Shown: positions 35,375 through 47,564 of the stretch, piece after piece | Layout: each line of letters opens with the position of its first letter | How positions within the stretch are numbered: the stretch's first letter is position 1 | From: Bordetella pseudohinzii | GTDB lineage: Bacteria > Pseudomonadota > Gammaproteobacteria > Burkholderiales > Burkholderiaceae_B | Direction of reading: 5' to 3' | Length of the DNA: 64,000 nt | NCBI RefSeq assembly: GCF_000657795.2 | Contig: NZ_JHEP02000004.1 | Coordinates: 1-64,000 of the forward strand | The notes under the pieces: generated by a model | The model's database searches: none | Told to the model about the DNA's origin: nothing | The model's input: the letters and a program-made list of their open reading frames with translations, nothing else | Position numbers and translations under genes: made by a program

Positions 35375-36088
35375 ATGAAGCAATTGAGCACTTTAATCAT
35401 GGTGCCGGATTCAGCCAGCCGCGCTCGGACCATTTCGGTGCTGCTGCAAGCTGGCATCTCCACAAAGGGTTGTTCCACGCCGCTGGAACTCTTCGGCATG
35501 CTTAACGAAGAGCACTACGACATTGTCGTGCTTGATGTGAGTACATTGGGCGAACTGGGTTTCGCCCTGATCGCGCGTTTGCGCGGATCCTCGGAACTGG
35601 GAGTCATCGTCAAGGGCGAGGACATGCCGGTCGAAATGCGCCTGCGCTGCCTGCAAAGCGGCGCCGACGCCGCCTTGGCCGAACCGGTCGACGACCGTGA
35701 ACTGGCCTGCGTGCTTCTGGCGCTGGCCCGCCGCCTGCCGGTCTGGCAGGACGAGCCTGTCGAGGACGTCGGCATGGAATTGATGGCCTCCGGCAAATGG
35801 GAGCTGCGCGACCAGGATTGGACCCTGGCCGCGCCCACGGGCGCCACGCTGTCGCTTTCGACCAACGAAAGGCTGATCGTGCGGGCGCTGCTGCAGGCCG
35901 AAGGCCGCGCCGTCAGCCGCGGCGCGCTGGCCGATGAACTCAGCGCCGACGGCGCCAACGCCCGCATGACGGGGGCGCGCAGCATCGACGTCGTGATCAG
36001 CCGCCTGCGCCGCAAGGCCGAATTGGCCGGCCTCATCCTGCCCATCCGCACGGTCTACGGCAGCGGCTACCTGTTCGCCCACACTTGA
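35375..36088 (+). CDS. Atypical response regulator (degenerate receiver, winged-helix output)
   Basis: The 237-aa product has an N-terminal receiver-like domain and a C-terminal Trans_reg_C winged helix (LSLSTNERLIVRALLQAEGR, SIDVVISRLRRKA, YGSGYLFAHT). The receiver keeps the aspartate at the phosphoacceptor position (D54 in IVVLDVS). It has only one of the usual two acidic residues (P11-D12), K80 instead of Thr/Ser, and E103-P104 where canonical receivers have Lys-Pro. Normal phosphorylation switching is therefore doubtful. It is divergent from the canonical regulator and has no kinase gene of its own. It could bind DNA constitutively or as a partner of the other regulator. Confidence 0.75.
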   Translation: MKQLSTLIMVPDSASRARTISVLLQAGISTKGCSTPLELFGMLNEEHYDIVVLDVSTLGELGFALIARLRGSSELGVIVKGEDMPVEMRLRCLQSGADAALAEPVDDRELACVLLALARRLPVWQDEPVEDVGMELMASGKWELRDQDWTLAAPTGATLSLSTNERLIVRALLQAEGRAVSRGALADELSADGANARMTGARSIDVVISRLRRKAELAGLILPIRTVYGSGYLFAHT

Positions 36089-36533
36089 CTCAGGGCGCGT
36101 CCCCAATAAAAGGGGACGCCCTTGCCAACGCCTACGCGCATTTTTTGCGCAGGACCTTTGACAGCGGTGGATAACTAAGTTAAGCTAAAGGGCTTACTGC
36201 TTTATGCGCGCAAAGTACAGGTGCTGCGGATTGAGCAAGACTGCCGGATGCGTCACGAGTTCAGGCAGTGTTGTCCGCAACCACCCACAGCAGGGGGCCG
36301 CCCGCCAGGCCATCGTAGATGGTTCCGGCGCAGCGATGCCTGTGTGGGTAATAGCAGTGAAACAGGCATCTCTCACACTTTGCGCGCTTGTCTGCAAGAC
36401 CCGCTCTTTTACGTCACCCACGTCAGAGGCGGTTTTGCGCAAACTGCCTCCGCCAGGCGTCTAAGCATCAGGCGTCCGGAGGACATAGTACGTAAGTACT
36501 TACCAGTGGTACGTAAAAGGGATTTCAAAGGTC
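36089..36533. other. 445-bp intergenic region upstream of rpsL (str operon leader)
   Basis: No convincing gene; short open frames here have no family likeness. A hairpin GCGTCCCC/GGGGACGC (36097-36104 with 36112-36119) after the regulator lacks a T run. A perfect -35 TTGACA (36158-36163) lies 17 bp before a weak -10 (TAAGCT, 36181-36186), which would give a leader of about 340 nt. A near DnaA box (GGTGGATAA) is at 36167-36175. A 12-bp perfect palindrome GTAAGTACTTAC (36492-36503) sits 30 nt before rpsL. Confidence 0.5.
36492..36503. repeat. 12-bp perfect palindrome before rpsL
   Basis: GTAAGTACTTAC is preceded by TAC and followed shortly by GTACGTAA, so TACGTAA occurs twice around it. It may be an operator or an mRNA structure in the str leader; the role is unknown. 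Confidence 0.4.
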
Positions 36534-36911
36534 ATGCCTACCATTAGCCAACTCGTGCGCAAGCCGCGCGAAGTCAGCATCATCAAGAGCAAGAGCCCCG
36601 CGCTGGAGAATTGCCCCCAGCGTCGCGGCGTTTGCACCCGTGTCTACACCACCACCCCCAAGAAGCCGAACTCCGCTCTGCGTAAGGTTGCCAAGGTGCG
36701 TCTGACCAACGGTTACGAAGTCATTTCGTACATCGGCGGCGAAGGCCACAACCTGCAAGAGCACTCGGTCGTCCTGGTGCGTGGCGGTCGTGTGAAGGAC
36801 TTGCCCGGTGTGCGTTATCACATCGTGCGCGGCTCCCTTGACCTGCAAGGCGTCAAGGACCGTAAGCAAGCCCGCTCGAAGTACGGTGCCAAGCGCCCGA
36901 AGAAGGCCTAA
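36534..36911 (+). CDS. rpsL: 30S ribosomal protein S12
   Basis: This 125-aa decoding-centre protein is the first gene of the str operon. The streptomycin-relevant lysines are wild type: K43 in [11 protein letters not shown] and K88 in [12 protein letters not shown]. The start [13 protein letters not shown] is canonical, although the upstream AAAGG is only a modest ribosome binding site. Confidence 0.98.
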
Positions 36912-37076
36912 GCCTTATACGCAGTACCCCGGTCGCGGGATGTCCCGCAGCCCGGAAAGTGTGCAGCTGCGCCAGTGAACGCTGGAATAGTGTGCAGCAC
37001 GTAAGGGGTCATTCTGGATGGATGACCATGGCCGTGCGAAAGCGCGGTTCAACTGAACAGACACAAGGAAGCAAAA

Positions 37077-37547
37077 ATGCCCCGTCGTCGCGAAGTACCC
37101 AAGCGCGAGATCCTGCCCGATCCCAAGTTCGGCAGCGTCGAGCTCGCCAAGTTCATGAACGTTGTGATGCTGGACGGCAAGAAGGCCGTCGCCGAGCGTA
37201 TCGTCTACGGTGCCCTGGCTCAGGTCCAGGCCAAGACCGGCAAAGAGCCGATCGAAGTGTTTACGCTGGCCATCAACAACATCAAGCCGATCGTCGAAGT
37301 CAAGAGCCGCCGCGTGGGCGGTGCCAACTACCAAGTGCCGGTTGAAGTGCGCCCCGTGCGCCGCCTGGCCCTGGCTATGCGTTGGCTCCGTGAAGCCGCC
37401 AAGAAGCGTGGCGAAAAGTCGATGGATCTGCGTCTGGCTGGCGAACTGATCGACGCCTCCGAAGGTCGTGGCGCCGCAATGAAGAAGCGCGAAGACACGC
37501 ACAAGATGGCCGAAGCCAACAAGGCCTTCAGCCATTTCCGCTGGTAA
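37077..37547 (+). CDS. rpsG: 30S ribosomal protein S7
   Basis: This 156-aa primary 16S-binding protein of the 30S head represses the str operon in other bacteria. It starts [20 protein letters not shown] after an AAGGAAGC site. The 165-nt gap from rpsL is longer than usual and could carry the S7 regulatory RNA. fusA follows after 18 nt. Confidence 0.98.
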   Translation: MPRRREVPKREILPDPKFGSVELAKFMNVVMLDGKKAVAERIVYGALAQVQAKTGKEPIEVFTLAINNIKPIVEVKSRRVGGANYQVPVEVRPVRRLALAMRWLREAAKKRGEKSMDLRLAGELIDASEGRGAAMKKREDTHKMAEANKAFSHFRW

Positions 37548-37565
37548 TTTAAGGATTAACCCACC

Positions 37566-39668
<2,103 letters not shown>

Positions 39669-39743
39669 ATAACCGTCGCCGCGACCCCGTGATCCGGGGC
39701 GCGGCAAATATCCAAGTTTCCTTGAAAGTTAAAGGATATAGAT

Positions 39744-40946
<1,203 letters not shown>

Positions 40947-40998
40947 GGGGCGGTCAGGCTTGCCGGCCGCCTTCGTTTTTCGTTCTTTAGGAAACGCC

Positions 40999-41310
40999 AT
41001 GAAAAACCAAAAGATCCGCATCCGTCTGAAGGCTTTCGATTACAAACTGATCGACCAGTCCGCAGCGGAAATCGTTGACACCGCCAAGCGTACCGGCGCT
41101 GTCGTCCGCGGTCCGGTTCCCCTGCCCACGCGCATCCGTCGCTACGACGTGCTGCGTTCGCCGCACGTCAACAAGACGTCGCGCGACCAGTTCGAAATCC
41201 GCACCCATCAGCGTCTGATGGACATCGTGGATCCCACCGACAAGACCGTTGACGCCCTGATGCGTCTGGACCTGCCGGCCGGCGTCGACGTCGAGATCGC
41301 TCTGCAGTAA
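40999..41310 (+). CDS. rpsJ: 30S ribosomal protein S10 (NusE)
   Basis: This 103-aa protein of the 30S head also acts as NusE in antitermination. The start at 40999 ([19 protein letters not shown]) follows TTTAGGAAACGCC. It belongs here to the end of the str operon: a perfect 15-bp terminator stem follows, cutting it off from rplC, its usual S10-operon partner. Confidence 0.97.
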   Translation: MKNQKIRIRLKAFDYKLIDQSAAEIVDTAKRTGAVVRGPVPLPTRIRRYDVLRSPHVNKTSRDQFEIRTHQRLMDIVDPTDKTVDALMRLDLPAGVDVEIALQ

Positions 41311-41347
41311 GCAAGGCTTGAGGGTTTCGCCTCGCGCGAGACCCAAG

Positions 41348-41388
41348 AAATGGCCGCACTTCTTCCGAAGTGCGGCCATTTTGTTTTT
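41348..41388 (+). terminator. Strong terminator after rpsJ
   Basis: A perfect 15-bp stem (41348-41362 with 41367-41381), TTCC tetraloop and the T-rich tail TTGTTTTT. Confidence 0.93.
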
Positions 41389-41464
41389 GCAGACCGGCCA
41401 GCATCCGGCCCGATTTTTGGCCTGTGGCCTGGGTCAGACACTGGAGCCTGAAATGGCTAAGTGC

Positions 41465-41494
41465 TTGTGCCAGCTGCGAAAAACGTGCTAATAT
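41465..41494 (+). promoter_or_regulatory. Candidate promoter of the rplC operon
   Basis: TTGTGC (41465-41470), an 18-bp spacer and TAATAT (41489-41494), about 130 nt before rplC. Its position just after the rpsJ terminator supports it. Confidence 0.5.
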
Positions 41495-41626
41495 GCGAAG
41501 CTTGCCATTTTGTGGCAAGAGAAACTATGGCATCGAACGATGCTTGGTTCTTTGTCCTGTAGGGTGAGGGCCGTTACCCTTTGCCTGATTAGCCCCGACC
41601 AATCGCAGTCGGGAATGGAGAAAACA

Positions 41627-42316
41627 ATGTCGAATACGACGCCCACGCCCGCCGCCCATCGGCTGGGTCTGGTGGGTCGCAAGGTCGGCATGACCCGCAT
41701 TTTTACCGAGGAAGGCGAGTCCATCCCGGTCACTGTGCTGGACGTGTCCAACAACCGCGTGACCCAAGTCAAGTCCCTGGAATCCGACGGCTACGCCGCC
41801 ATCCAAGTGACTTATGGCAATCGCCGCGCCTCGCGCGTGACCAAGGCTGAGGCCGGTCACTTCGCCAAGGCTGGCGCTGAAGCCGGCAGCATCCTGAAGG
41901 AATTCCGCCTCGACCCCGCCCGCGCCGCCGAATTCGCGGCTGGCTCGGTCATCGCCGTGGAATCCGTCTTCGAAGCCGGTCAACAAGTCGACGTCACGGG
42001 CACCACGATCGGTAAAGGCTTTGCCGGTACCATCAAGCGCCACAACTTCGGCTCGCAACGTGCCTCGCACGGTAACTCGCGCTCGCACCGTGTGCCTGGC
42101 TCCATCGGCCAAGCACAGGATCCGGGCCGCATCTTCCCCGGCAAGCGCATGGCTGGCCACCTGGGCGATGTGACCCGTACCGTTCAGAACCTCGACGTCG
42201 TTCGCGTCGACGCTGAGCGCGGCCTGCTGATGGTCAAGGGCGCTGTCCCTGGCCACGCTGGTGGCGATGTCATCGTGCGTCCGGCAGTCAAGGCGCCGGC
42301 CAAGAAGGGGGCGTAA
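41627..42316 (+). CDS. rplC: 50S ribosomal protein L3
   Basis: This 229-aa early assembly protein reaches the peptidyl transferase centre. The start at 41627 ([20 protein letters not shown]) has GGAG upstream; the frame is open to 41510 but that part is leader. The loop [20 protein letters not shown] near the centre is conserved. Confidence 0.96.
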   Translation: MSNTTPTPAAHRLGLVGRKVGMTRIFTEEGESIPVTVLDVSNNRVTQVKSLESDGYAAIQVTYGNRRASRVTKAEAGHFAKAGAEAGSILKEFRLDPARAAEFAAGSVIAVESVFEAGQQVDVTGTTIGKGFAGTIKRHNFGSQRASHGNSRSHRVPGSIGQAQDPGRIFPGKRMAGHLGDVTRTVQNLDVVRVDAERGLLMVKGAVPGHAGGDVIVRPAVKAPAKKGA

Positions 42317-42320
42317 GTAA

Positions 42321-42938
42321 ATGGATCTCAAGCTCCTGAACGACCAAGGTCAGGCCGCCACGTTTAGCGCGCCCGACACCGTCTTCGGCCGCGACTTCAA
42401 CGAAGCGCTGGTGCACCAGATCGTTGTCGCCTTCCAGGCCAACGCTCGCAGCGGCAACCGCGCTCAGAAGGACCGCGCTGAAGTCAAGCACTCCACCAAG
42501 AAGCCCTGGCGCCAGAAGGGTACCGGCCGCGCTCGCGCCGGTATGACCTCGTCGCCGCTGTGGCGTGGGGGTGGTCGCACGTTCCCGAATTCGCCTGAAG
42601 AAAACTTCAGCCAGAAGGTCAACAAGAAGATGTACCGTGCCGGGATCCGTTCGATCCTGTCGCAGTTGGCTCGTGAAGACCGCATCGCCGTGGTTGACAC
42701 CTTCTCGCTCGAGTCGCCCAAGACCAAGCTGGCCGCCGCCAAGCTGAAGACCCTGGGCCTGGATTCCGTGCTGATCATCACCGACACGGTGGATGAAAAT
42801 GTTTACCTCGCCACGCGCAACCTGCCGCACGTTGCCGTGGTCGAGCCCCGCTATGCCGATCCGCTGTCGCTGATCCACTACAAGAAAGTGCTGATCACCA
42901 AGCCGGCCATCGCGCAACTCGAGGAGATGCTCGGATGA
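42321..42938 (+). CDS. rplD: 50S ribosomal protein L4
   Basis: This 205-aa protein has an extended loop lining the exit tunnel ([20 protein letters not shown]) and in E. coli represses the S10 operon. It starts 4 nt after rplC and overlaps rplW by 4 nt. Confidence 0.97.
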   Translation: MDLKLLNDQGQAATFSAPDTVFGRDFNEALVHQIVVAFQANARSGNRAQKDRAEVKHSTKKPWRQKGTGRARAGMTSSPLWRGGGRTFPNSPEENFSQKVNKKMYRAGIRSILSQLAREDRIAVVDTFSLESPKTKLAAAKLKTLGLDSVLIITDTVDENVYLATRNLPHVAVVEPRYADPLSLIHYKKVLITKPAIAQLEEMLG

Positions 42939-43231
42939 ACGCCGAACGCTTGATGCAAGTCATTCTCGCGCCGGTCGTGACTGAAAAAGCCACGTTCGTC
43001 GCCGAGAAGAACCAGCAAATCGCTTTCCGTGTGGTGGCCGACGCTACCAAGCCGGAGATCAAGGCTGCCGTCGAACTGCTCTTCAAGGTGCAGGTCGAAG
43101 CCGTGCAGGTCCTCAACCGTAAGGGCAAAGTCAAGCGCTTTGGCCGTTTCGTTGGCCGTCGTCGCAATGAGCGCAAGGCCTACGTCTCGCTCAAGGACGG
43201 CCAGGAAATCGACTTTGCGGAGGTGAAGTAA
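42935..43231 (+). CDS. rplW: 50S ribosomal protein L23
   Basis: This 98-aa tunnel-exit protein docks trigger factor and SRP. It starts [20 protein letters not shown], overlaps rplD by 4 nt, and its stop is directly followed by the rplB ATG. Confidence 0.97.
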   Translation: MNAERLMQVILAPVVTEKATFVAEKNQQIAFRVVADATKPEIKAAVELLFKVQVEAVQVLNRKGKVKRFGRFVGRRRNERKAYVSLKDGQEIDFAEVK

Positions 43232-44059
43232 ATGGCCCTCGTTAAAGTTAAGCCGACCTCGGCTGGCCGCCGTGGCATGGTGAAGGTTGTCAGCCCCAAG
43301 CTGCACAAGGGCGCGCCTCACGCTGCTCTGCTCGAAAAGAAGACCCGTGGTTCGGGCCGTAACAACAACGGTCACATCACGGTTCGTCATCGTGGCGGTG
43401 GCCACAAGCAGCACTACCGCGTTGTCGACTTCCGTCGCAACAAGGATGGTATCCCTGCGAAGGTTGAGCGTCTGGAATATGACCCCAACCGCACGGCTCA
43501 CATCGCCCTGCTGTGCTACGCCGACGGCGAGCGCCGCTACATCATCGCGCCGCGCGGCCTGGAAGTGGGCGCCACGCTGATCTCGGGCATCGAAGCCCCG
43601 ATCCGCGCCGGCAACACGCTGCCGATCCGCAACATCCCGGTGGGTACGACGATTCACTGCATCGAGATGATCCCCGGCAAGGGTGCTCAGATGGTCCGTT
43701 CGGCCGGCGCTTCCGCCGTGCTGATGGCCCGCGAAGGCACGTACGCCCAGGTCCGTCTGCGCTCTGGTGAAGTGCGCCGCGTGCACATCGAGTGCCGCGC
43801 CACCATCGGTGAAGTCGGTAACGAAGAACACAGCCTGCGCCAAATCGGTAAGGCCGGTGCCATGCGTTGGCGTGGTATCCGCCCGACGGTCCGTGGTGTC
43901 GCCATGAACCCGATCGACCACCCGCACGGTGGTGGTGAGGGCCGTACTGGTGAAGCTCGCGAGCCGGTCAGCCCGTGGGGTACTCCGTCGAAGGGTTACA
44001 AGACCCGTCGCAACAAGCGGACGAACAATATGATCGTCCAACGGCGCAAGCGCAAGTAA
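43232..44059 (+). CDS. rplB: 50S ribosomal protein L2
   Basis: This 275-aa protein is needed for subunit joining and peptidyl transfer. The highly conserved C-terminal segment [20 protein letters not shown] holds the key histidine. There is no gap from rplW. Confidence 0.98.
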   Translation: MALVKVKPTSAGRRGMVKVVSPKLHKGAPHAALLEKKTRGSGRNNNGHITVRHRGGGHKQHYRVVDFRRNKDGIPAKVERLEYDPNRTAHIALLCYADGERRYIIAPRGLEVGATLISGIEAPIRAGNTLPIRNIPVGTTIHCIEMIPGKGAQMVRSAGASAVLMAREGTYAQVRLRSGEVRRVHIECRATIGEVGNEEHSLRQIGKAGAMRWRGIRPTVRGVAMNPIDHPHGGGEGRTGEAREPVSPWGTPSKGYKTRRNKRTNNMIVQRRKRK

Positions 44060-44071
44060 GAGGCGAACACT

Positions 44072-44347
44072 ATGTCACGTTCGATCAAGAAAGGCCCGTT
44101 TGTCGACGCGCACCTGATCAAGAAGGTGGAAGCGGCCGTGACGGGCAAAGACAAGAAGCCGATCAAAACCTGGTCGCGCCGTTCCACGATCCTGCCCGAG
44201 TTCATCGGTCTGACGATCGCTGTGCACAACGGCCGCCAGCACGTTCCCGTTTACATCAACGAGAACATGGTCGGTCACAAGCTTGGCGAGTTCGCCCTGA
44301 CCCGTACGTTCAAGGGTCACGCCGCGGACAAGAAGGCGAAGAGGTAA
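44072..44347 (+). CDS. rpsS: 30S ribosomal protein S19
   Basis: This 91-aa head protein pairs with S13 and contacts the A-site finger. It starts [20 protein letters not shown]; the core includes [20 protein letters not shown]. Confidence 0.98.
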   Translation: MSRSIKKGPFVDAHLIKKVEAAVTGKDKKPIKTWSRRSTILPEFIGLTIAVHNGRQHVPVYINENMVGHKLGEFALTRTFKGHAADKKAKR

Positions 44348-44350
44348 GCG

Positions 44351-44680
44351 ATGGAAACTACTGCCATTATCCGTGGGGTTCACATCTCGGCCCAGAAGAC
44401 CCGTCTGGTCGCGGACCTGATCCGCGGCAAGTCGGTCGCCCAGGCGCTGAACATCCTCAACTTCTCGCCGAAGAAGGCTGCCGGCATCCTGAAGAAGGCT
44501 GTCGAATCCGCCATCGCCAACGCCGAGCACAACGACGGCGCCGACATCGACGAGCTGAAGGTCACCACGATTTACGTGGACAAGGCTCAATCGATGAAGC
44601 GTTTCTCGGCTCGCGCCAAGGGCCGTGGCAACCGTATCGAGAAGCAGACCTGCCACATCACGGTCAAGGTCGGAGCTTAA
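44351..44680 (+). CDS. rplV: 50S ribosomal protein L22
   Basis: This 109-aa protein has a hairpin that lines the exit tunnel near L4, a macrolide-related site. Conserved parts are [20 protein letters not shown] and the C-terminal [18 protein letters not shown]. It lies 3 nt after rpsS. Confidence 0.97.
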   Translation: METTAIIRGVHISAQKTRLVADLIRGKSVAQALNILNFSPKKAAGILKKAVESAIANAEHNDGADIDELKVTTIYVDKAQSMKRFSARAKGRGNRIEKQTCHITVKVGA

Positions 44681-44689
44681 GGAGTCAAG

Positions 44690-45481
44690 ATGGGTCAGAA
44701 AATTCACCCCACTGGGTTCCGTCTCGCGGTCACCCGTAACTGGTCCTCGCGTTGGTACGCTGACGACAAGGCTTTCGGCGGCATGCTGGCCGAAGACATC
44801 CGCGTGCGCGAATACCTGAAGAAGAAGCTCAAGAGCGCTTCGGTCGGTCGCGTGGTCATCGAGCGTCCCGCCAAGAACGCCCGCATCACCGTCTACTCGG
44901 CTCGTCCGGGCGTGGTGATCGGCAAGCGCGGCGAAGACATCGAAAGCCTGAAGGCTGATCTGCAGCGTCTGATGGGCGTGCCCGTGCACGTCAACATCGA
45001 GGAAATCCGCAAGCCGGAAACCGACGCTCAGCTGATCGCCGACTCGATCGCCCAGCAGCTCGAAAAGCGCATCATGTTCCGCCGCGCCATGAAGCGCGCC
45101 ATGCAGAACGCCATGCGTCTGGGCGCCCAGGGCATCAAGATCATGAGCTCGGGCCGTCTGAACGGTATCGAAATCGCTCGCACCGAGTGGTATCGCGAAG
45201 GCCGCGTGCCGCTTCACACGCTGAAGGCGAACATCGACTACGGCACCTCCGAAGCCCACACCACCTATGGTGTGATCGGCATCAAGGTGTGGGTCTACAA
45301 GGGCGACATGCTGGCCAATGGCGAGCTGCCCCCTGAAACCGCCGCCCCGCGTGAAGAAGAGCGTCGTCCGCGTCGCGCCCCCCGTGGCGATCGTCCGGAT
45401 GGTGCCCGCAACGGCCGTCCGGGTGGTCGTGGCCGTGGTCCCCGCAAGGCGGACGCGGCTCCGGCGCCTGAAGGAGAATAA
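44690..45481 (+). CDS. rpsC: 30S ribosomal protein S3
   Basis: This 263-aa mRNA-entry protein has a KH domain with [18 protein letters not shown]. It carries a C-terminal tail of about 45 residues rich in Arg, Gly, Pro and Ala (about 219-263), longer than the E. coli protein (233 aa). Such tails occur in beta-proteobacteria. Confidence 0.97.
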   Translation: MGQKIHPTGFRLAVTRNWSSRWYADDKAFGGMLAEDIRVREYLKKKLKSASVGRVVIERPAKNARITVYSARPGVVIGKRGEDIESLKADLQRLMGVPVHVNIEEIRKPETDAQLIADSIAQQLEKRIMFRRAMKRAMQNAMRLGAQGIKIMSSGRLNGIEIARTEWYREGRVPLHTLKANIDYGTSEAHTTYGVIGIKVWVYKGDMLANGELPPETAAPREEERRPRRAPRGDRPDGARNGRPGGRGRGPRKADAAPAPEGE

Positions 45482-45483
45482 CA

Positions 45484-45900
45484 ATGCTGCAACCGTCTCG
45501 CAGAAAGTATCGCAAAGAGCAGAAAGGCCGTAACACCGGCCTGGCGACTCGCGGCACCAACGTGTCCTTCGGCGAATTCGGCCTGAAGGCCACCGGCCGT
45601 GGCCGTCTGACCGCCCGTCAGATCGAAGCCGCTCGTCGTGCCATCAACCGTCACATCAAGCGTGGCGGCCGTATCTGGATTCGTATCTTCCCGGATAAGC
45701 CGATCTCGCAAAAGCCGGCTGAAGTCCGGATGGGTAACGGTAAAGGCAACCCCGAGTACTGGGTCGCGGAAATCCAGCCCGGCAAGGTGCTCTACGAAAT
45801 GGAAGGGGTCAGCGAAGAGCTGGCGCGCGAAGCGTTCCGCTTGGCCGCCGCCAAGCTGCCGATCTCGACCACGTTCGTTGCGCGTCATATCGGTGCTTAA
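45484..45900 (+). CDS. rplP: 50S ribosomal protein L16
   Basis: This 138-aa protein contacts tRNA near the A site. It starts [20 protein letters not shown], and [20 protein letters not shown] is characteristic. It lies 2 nt after rpsC. Confidence 0.97.
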   Translation: MLQPSRRKYRKEQKGRNTGLATRGTNVSFGEFGLKATGRGRLTARQIEAARRAINRHIKRGGRIWIRIFPDKPISQKPAEVRMGNGKGNPEYWVAEIQPGKVLYEMEGVSEELAREAFRLAAAKLPISTTFVARHIGA

Positions 45901-45911
45901 GGAGTACAAAT

Positions 45912-46103
45912 ATGAAAGCTAGCGAACTCCGTTCGAAAGACGCCGCCGAGCTGGGCAAAGAGCTCGAAAGCCTGCTGAAGGCGCAATTTGGTCTGCGCAT
46001 GCAGAAGGCTACGCAGCAGCTTGCCAACACCAGCCAGCTGCGCAACGTGCGTCGCGATATCGCGCGTGTGCGTACCTTGCTGACCCAGAAGGCAGGGAAA
46101 TAA
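45912..46103 (+). CDS. rpmC: 50S ribosomal protein L29
   Basis: This 63-aa helical hairpin protein at the tunnel exit starts [20 protein letters not shown]. It is followed after 2 nt by rpsQ. Confidence 0.96.
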   Translation: MKASELRSKDAAELGKELESLLKAQFGLRMQKATQQLANTSQLRNVRRDIARVRTLLTQKAGK

Positions 46104-46105
46104 AC

Positions 46106-46387
46106 ATGAGCGAAACGCAAAACACCCAGGTTACCAAGCGCCAGCGTACGCTGGTCGGCAAGGTCGTCAGCAACAAGATGGACAAGACTGTCGTCGTGCT
46201 CGTTGAGCGCCGCGTCAAGCACCCCATCTACGGCAAGATCGTCATGCGTTCGGCCAAGTACAAGGCCCATGACGAATCCAACCAGTACAACGAAGGCGAT
46301 ACCGTCGAAATCGCGGAAGGCCGCCCCATCTCGCGCTCCAAGGCGTGGCGTGTGGTGCGTCTGGTCGAAGCGGCGCGCATCATCTAA
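46106..46387 (+). CDS. rpsQ: 30S ribosomal protein S17
   Basis: This 93-aa OB-fold primary 16S-binding protein has the conserved core [20 protein letters not shown] and [20 protein letters not shown]. In most bacteria rplN follows at once; here the operon ends at a terminator and rplN lies 9.7 kb away. Confidence 0.97.
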   Translation: MSETQNTQVTKRQRTLVGKVVSNKMDKTVVVLVERRVKHPIYGKIVMRSAKYKAHDESNQYNEGDTVEIAEGRPISRSKAWRVVRLVEAARII

Positions 46388-46436
46388 GTTGTGCCTTCGC
46401 GGCGTTCCGGGGCTTGCTCCGGCGTGCCGCGAAATA

Positions 46437-46469
46437 AAACGGCAGGGATTATTCCCTGCCGTTTTTTTT
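46437..46469 (+). terminator. Terminator after rpsQ
   Basis: A perfect 10-bp stem (46439-46448 with 46453-46462), loop TTAT and a T run (46463-46469) end the S10 operon. Confidence 0.93.
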
Positions 46470-46474
46470 GCCCC

Positions 46475-46500
46475 AAAAAAAGCGCGCCATCGGGGCGCGC
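46475..46500 (-). terminator. Terminator of the liv operon (minus strand)
   Basis: The stem GCGCGCC/GGCGCGC (46482-46488 with 46494-46500) is followed on the minus strand by a T run (complement of the A run 46475-46481), 13 nt after the livM stop. Confidence 0.88.
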
Positions 46501-46513
46501 CTTGCGGCCGCGT

Positions 46514-47560
46514 TCAGCGCCGCAGCTTGCCCGCGATCCCGCCAGGGAAGTAATACACCGACAGCACGAAGAGCACGCCCAGCCATAGCAGCCAGCGATC
46601 GGGCTCGAACAGCGGCGCGATGAGGCCGGCGGCCGAGACGGCTTCGTGCAGCACATGCAGGCCGTCCTGCAGATAGCTCTGCGCAAAGACGAACAGGGTC
46701 GCGCCCAACACCGCGCCATACATCGTGCCCATGCCGCCGATGACCAGCATCAGCAGGATGTTGAGCATGATCTCGAAGGACAGCGTGGTGTCCGGGCCGT
46801 TGTAGCGCAGCCAGAGCGCGTACAGCGCGCCGGCCACGGTGGCAAAGAGCGCCGCCAGGACGTTGGAGGCGCTGCGATAGACCACGGTGTGATAGCCGAT
46901 GGCTTCGGCGCGGAAGGCATTTTCCCGAATGGCCTGCAGCACCCGTCCAAAGGGAGAATTGACGATGCGCAGCAACAGCAGAAAGAGCAGCAGCGCGGCC
47001 AGGAAAATCAGGTAGTAGGTGATGATGCGCCCGTCGATGTTCAGGCCCAGCACGGGCTGGGCGTAGGCCTTGTAGGCCGGACGCAGCATCTGCGGCACCT
47101 TGAAGTTCAGGCCATCCTCGCCGCCGGTCAGCCAGGACAGCTGCGAGCTGAGCGTCTGGAAGGCCGCGGCGACGGCCAAGGTGATCATGGCGTAGAAGAT
47201 GGCCCTTACCCGCAGGCTGGCCAGGCCGATCACCAGGGCGAACAGCAGGGAGACAGCCAGGGCGCAGAGCAGCCCGGCGCCGACCGCCGTCCAGCCCGGC
47301 TCCATGCGCGTGCTGGCGATGGCCACGCCGTAGGCGCCGATGCCGAAGAACATCGTATGCGCGAAACTGACGATGCCGGTATAGCCCAGCAGCAGGTCGT
47401 AGCTGGCGACCAGCACGATGAAGATCAGGATCTTGGCCGCCACGGCCAGGGCGCGCGGGCCCGGAAAGGCAAAGGGCGCCGCGGCCAGCAGCAGCAGGAT
47501 GAGGACGAGCAGCAGGGCCAGGAGCCGGCTGCGGGGCGGGTCGCCGGAGAGCAATGACAT
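46514..47560 (-). CDS. Branched-chain amino acid ABC transporter permease (LivM type)
   Basis: This 348-aa integral membrane protein has about eight to ten helices. The LivM signature is visible (YDLLLGYTGIVSFAHTMFFG; FGRVLQAIRENAFRAEAIGY, the ATPase-contact EAA-like loop; IGGMGTMYGAVLGA). It is last in the minus-strand operon hydrolase-SBP-livG-livF-livH-livM, 4 nt after livH. The substrate cannot be told from the permease; the family imports branched-chain amino acids, amides, urea and aromatic acids. Confidence 0.88.
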   Translation of the reverse strand: MSLLSGDPPRSRLLALLLVLILLLLAAAPFAFPGPRALAVAAKILIFIVLVASYDLLLGYTGIVSFAHTMFFGIGAYGVAIASTRMEPGWTAVGAGLLCALAVSLLFALVIGLASLRVRAIFYAMITLAVAAAFQTLSSQLSWLTGGEDGLNFKVPQMLRPAYKAYAQPVLGLNIDGRIITYYLIFLAALLLFLLLLRIVNSPFGRVLQAIRENAFRAEAIGYHTVVYRSASNVLAALFATVAGALYALWLRYNGPDTTLSFEIMLNILLMLVIGGMGTMYGAVLGATLFVFAQSYLQDGLHVLHEAVSAAGLIAPLFEPDRWLLWLGVLFVLSVYYFPGGIAGKLRR

Positions 47561-47564
47561 GGCG

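Larger units (their letters stand above)
41311..41626 (+). other. 316-bp rpsJ-rplC intergenic region (terminator, promoter, leader)
   Basis: It holds the rpsJ terminator (41348-41388), a candidate promoter (41465-41494) and about 130 nt of leader before rplC. The leader could form the L4-responsive structure known from other S10 operons, though no specific match is claimed. The rplC ribosome binding site is GGAG at 41617-41620. Confidence 0.6.

Noticed and set aside
36204-36547. Short frames in the rpsL leader
   Set aside because: Cys/Ser/Arg-rich translations, no ribosome binding site, and overlap with the probable str promoter leader.
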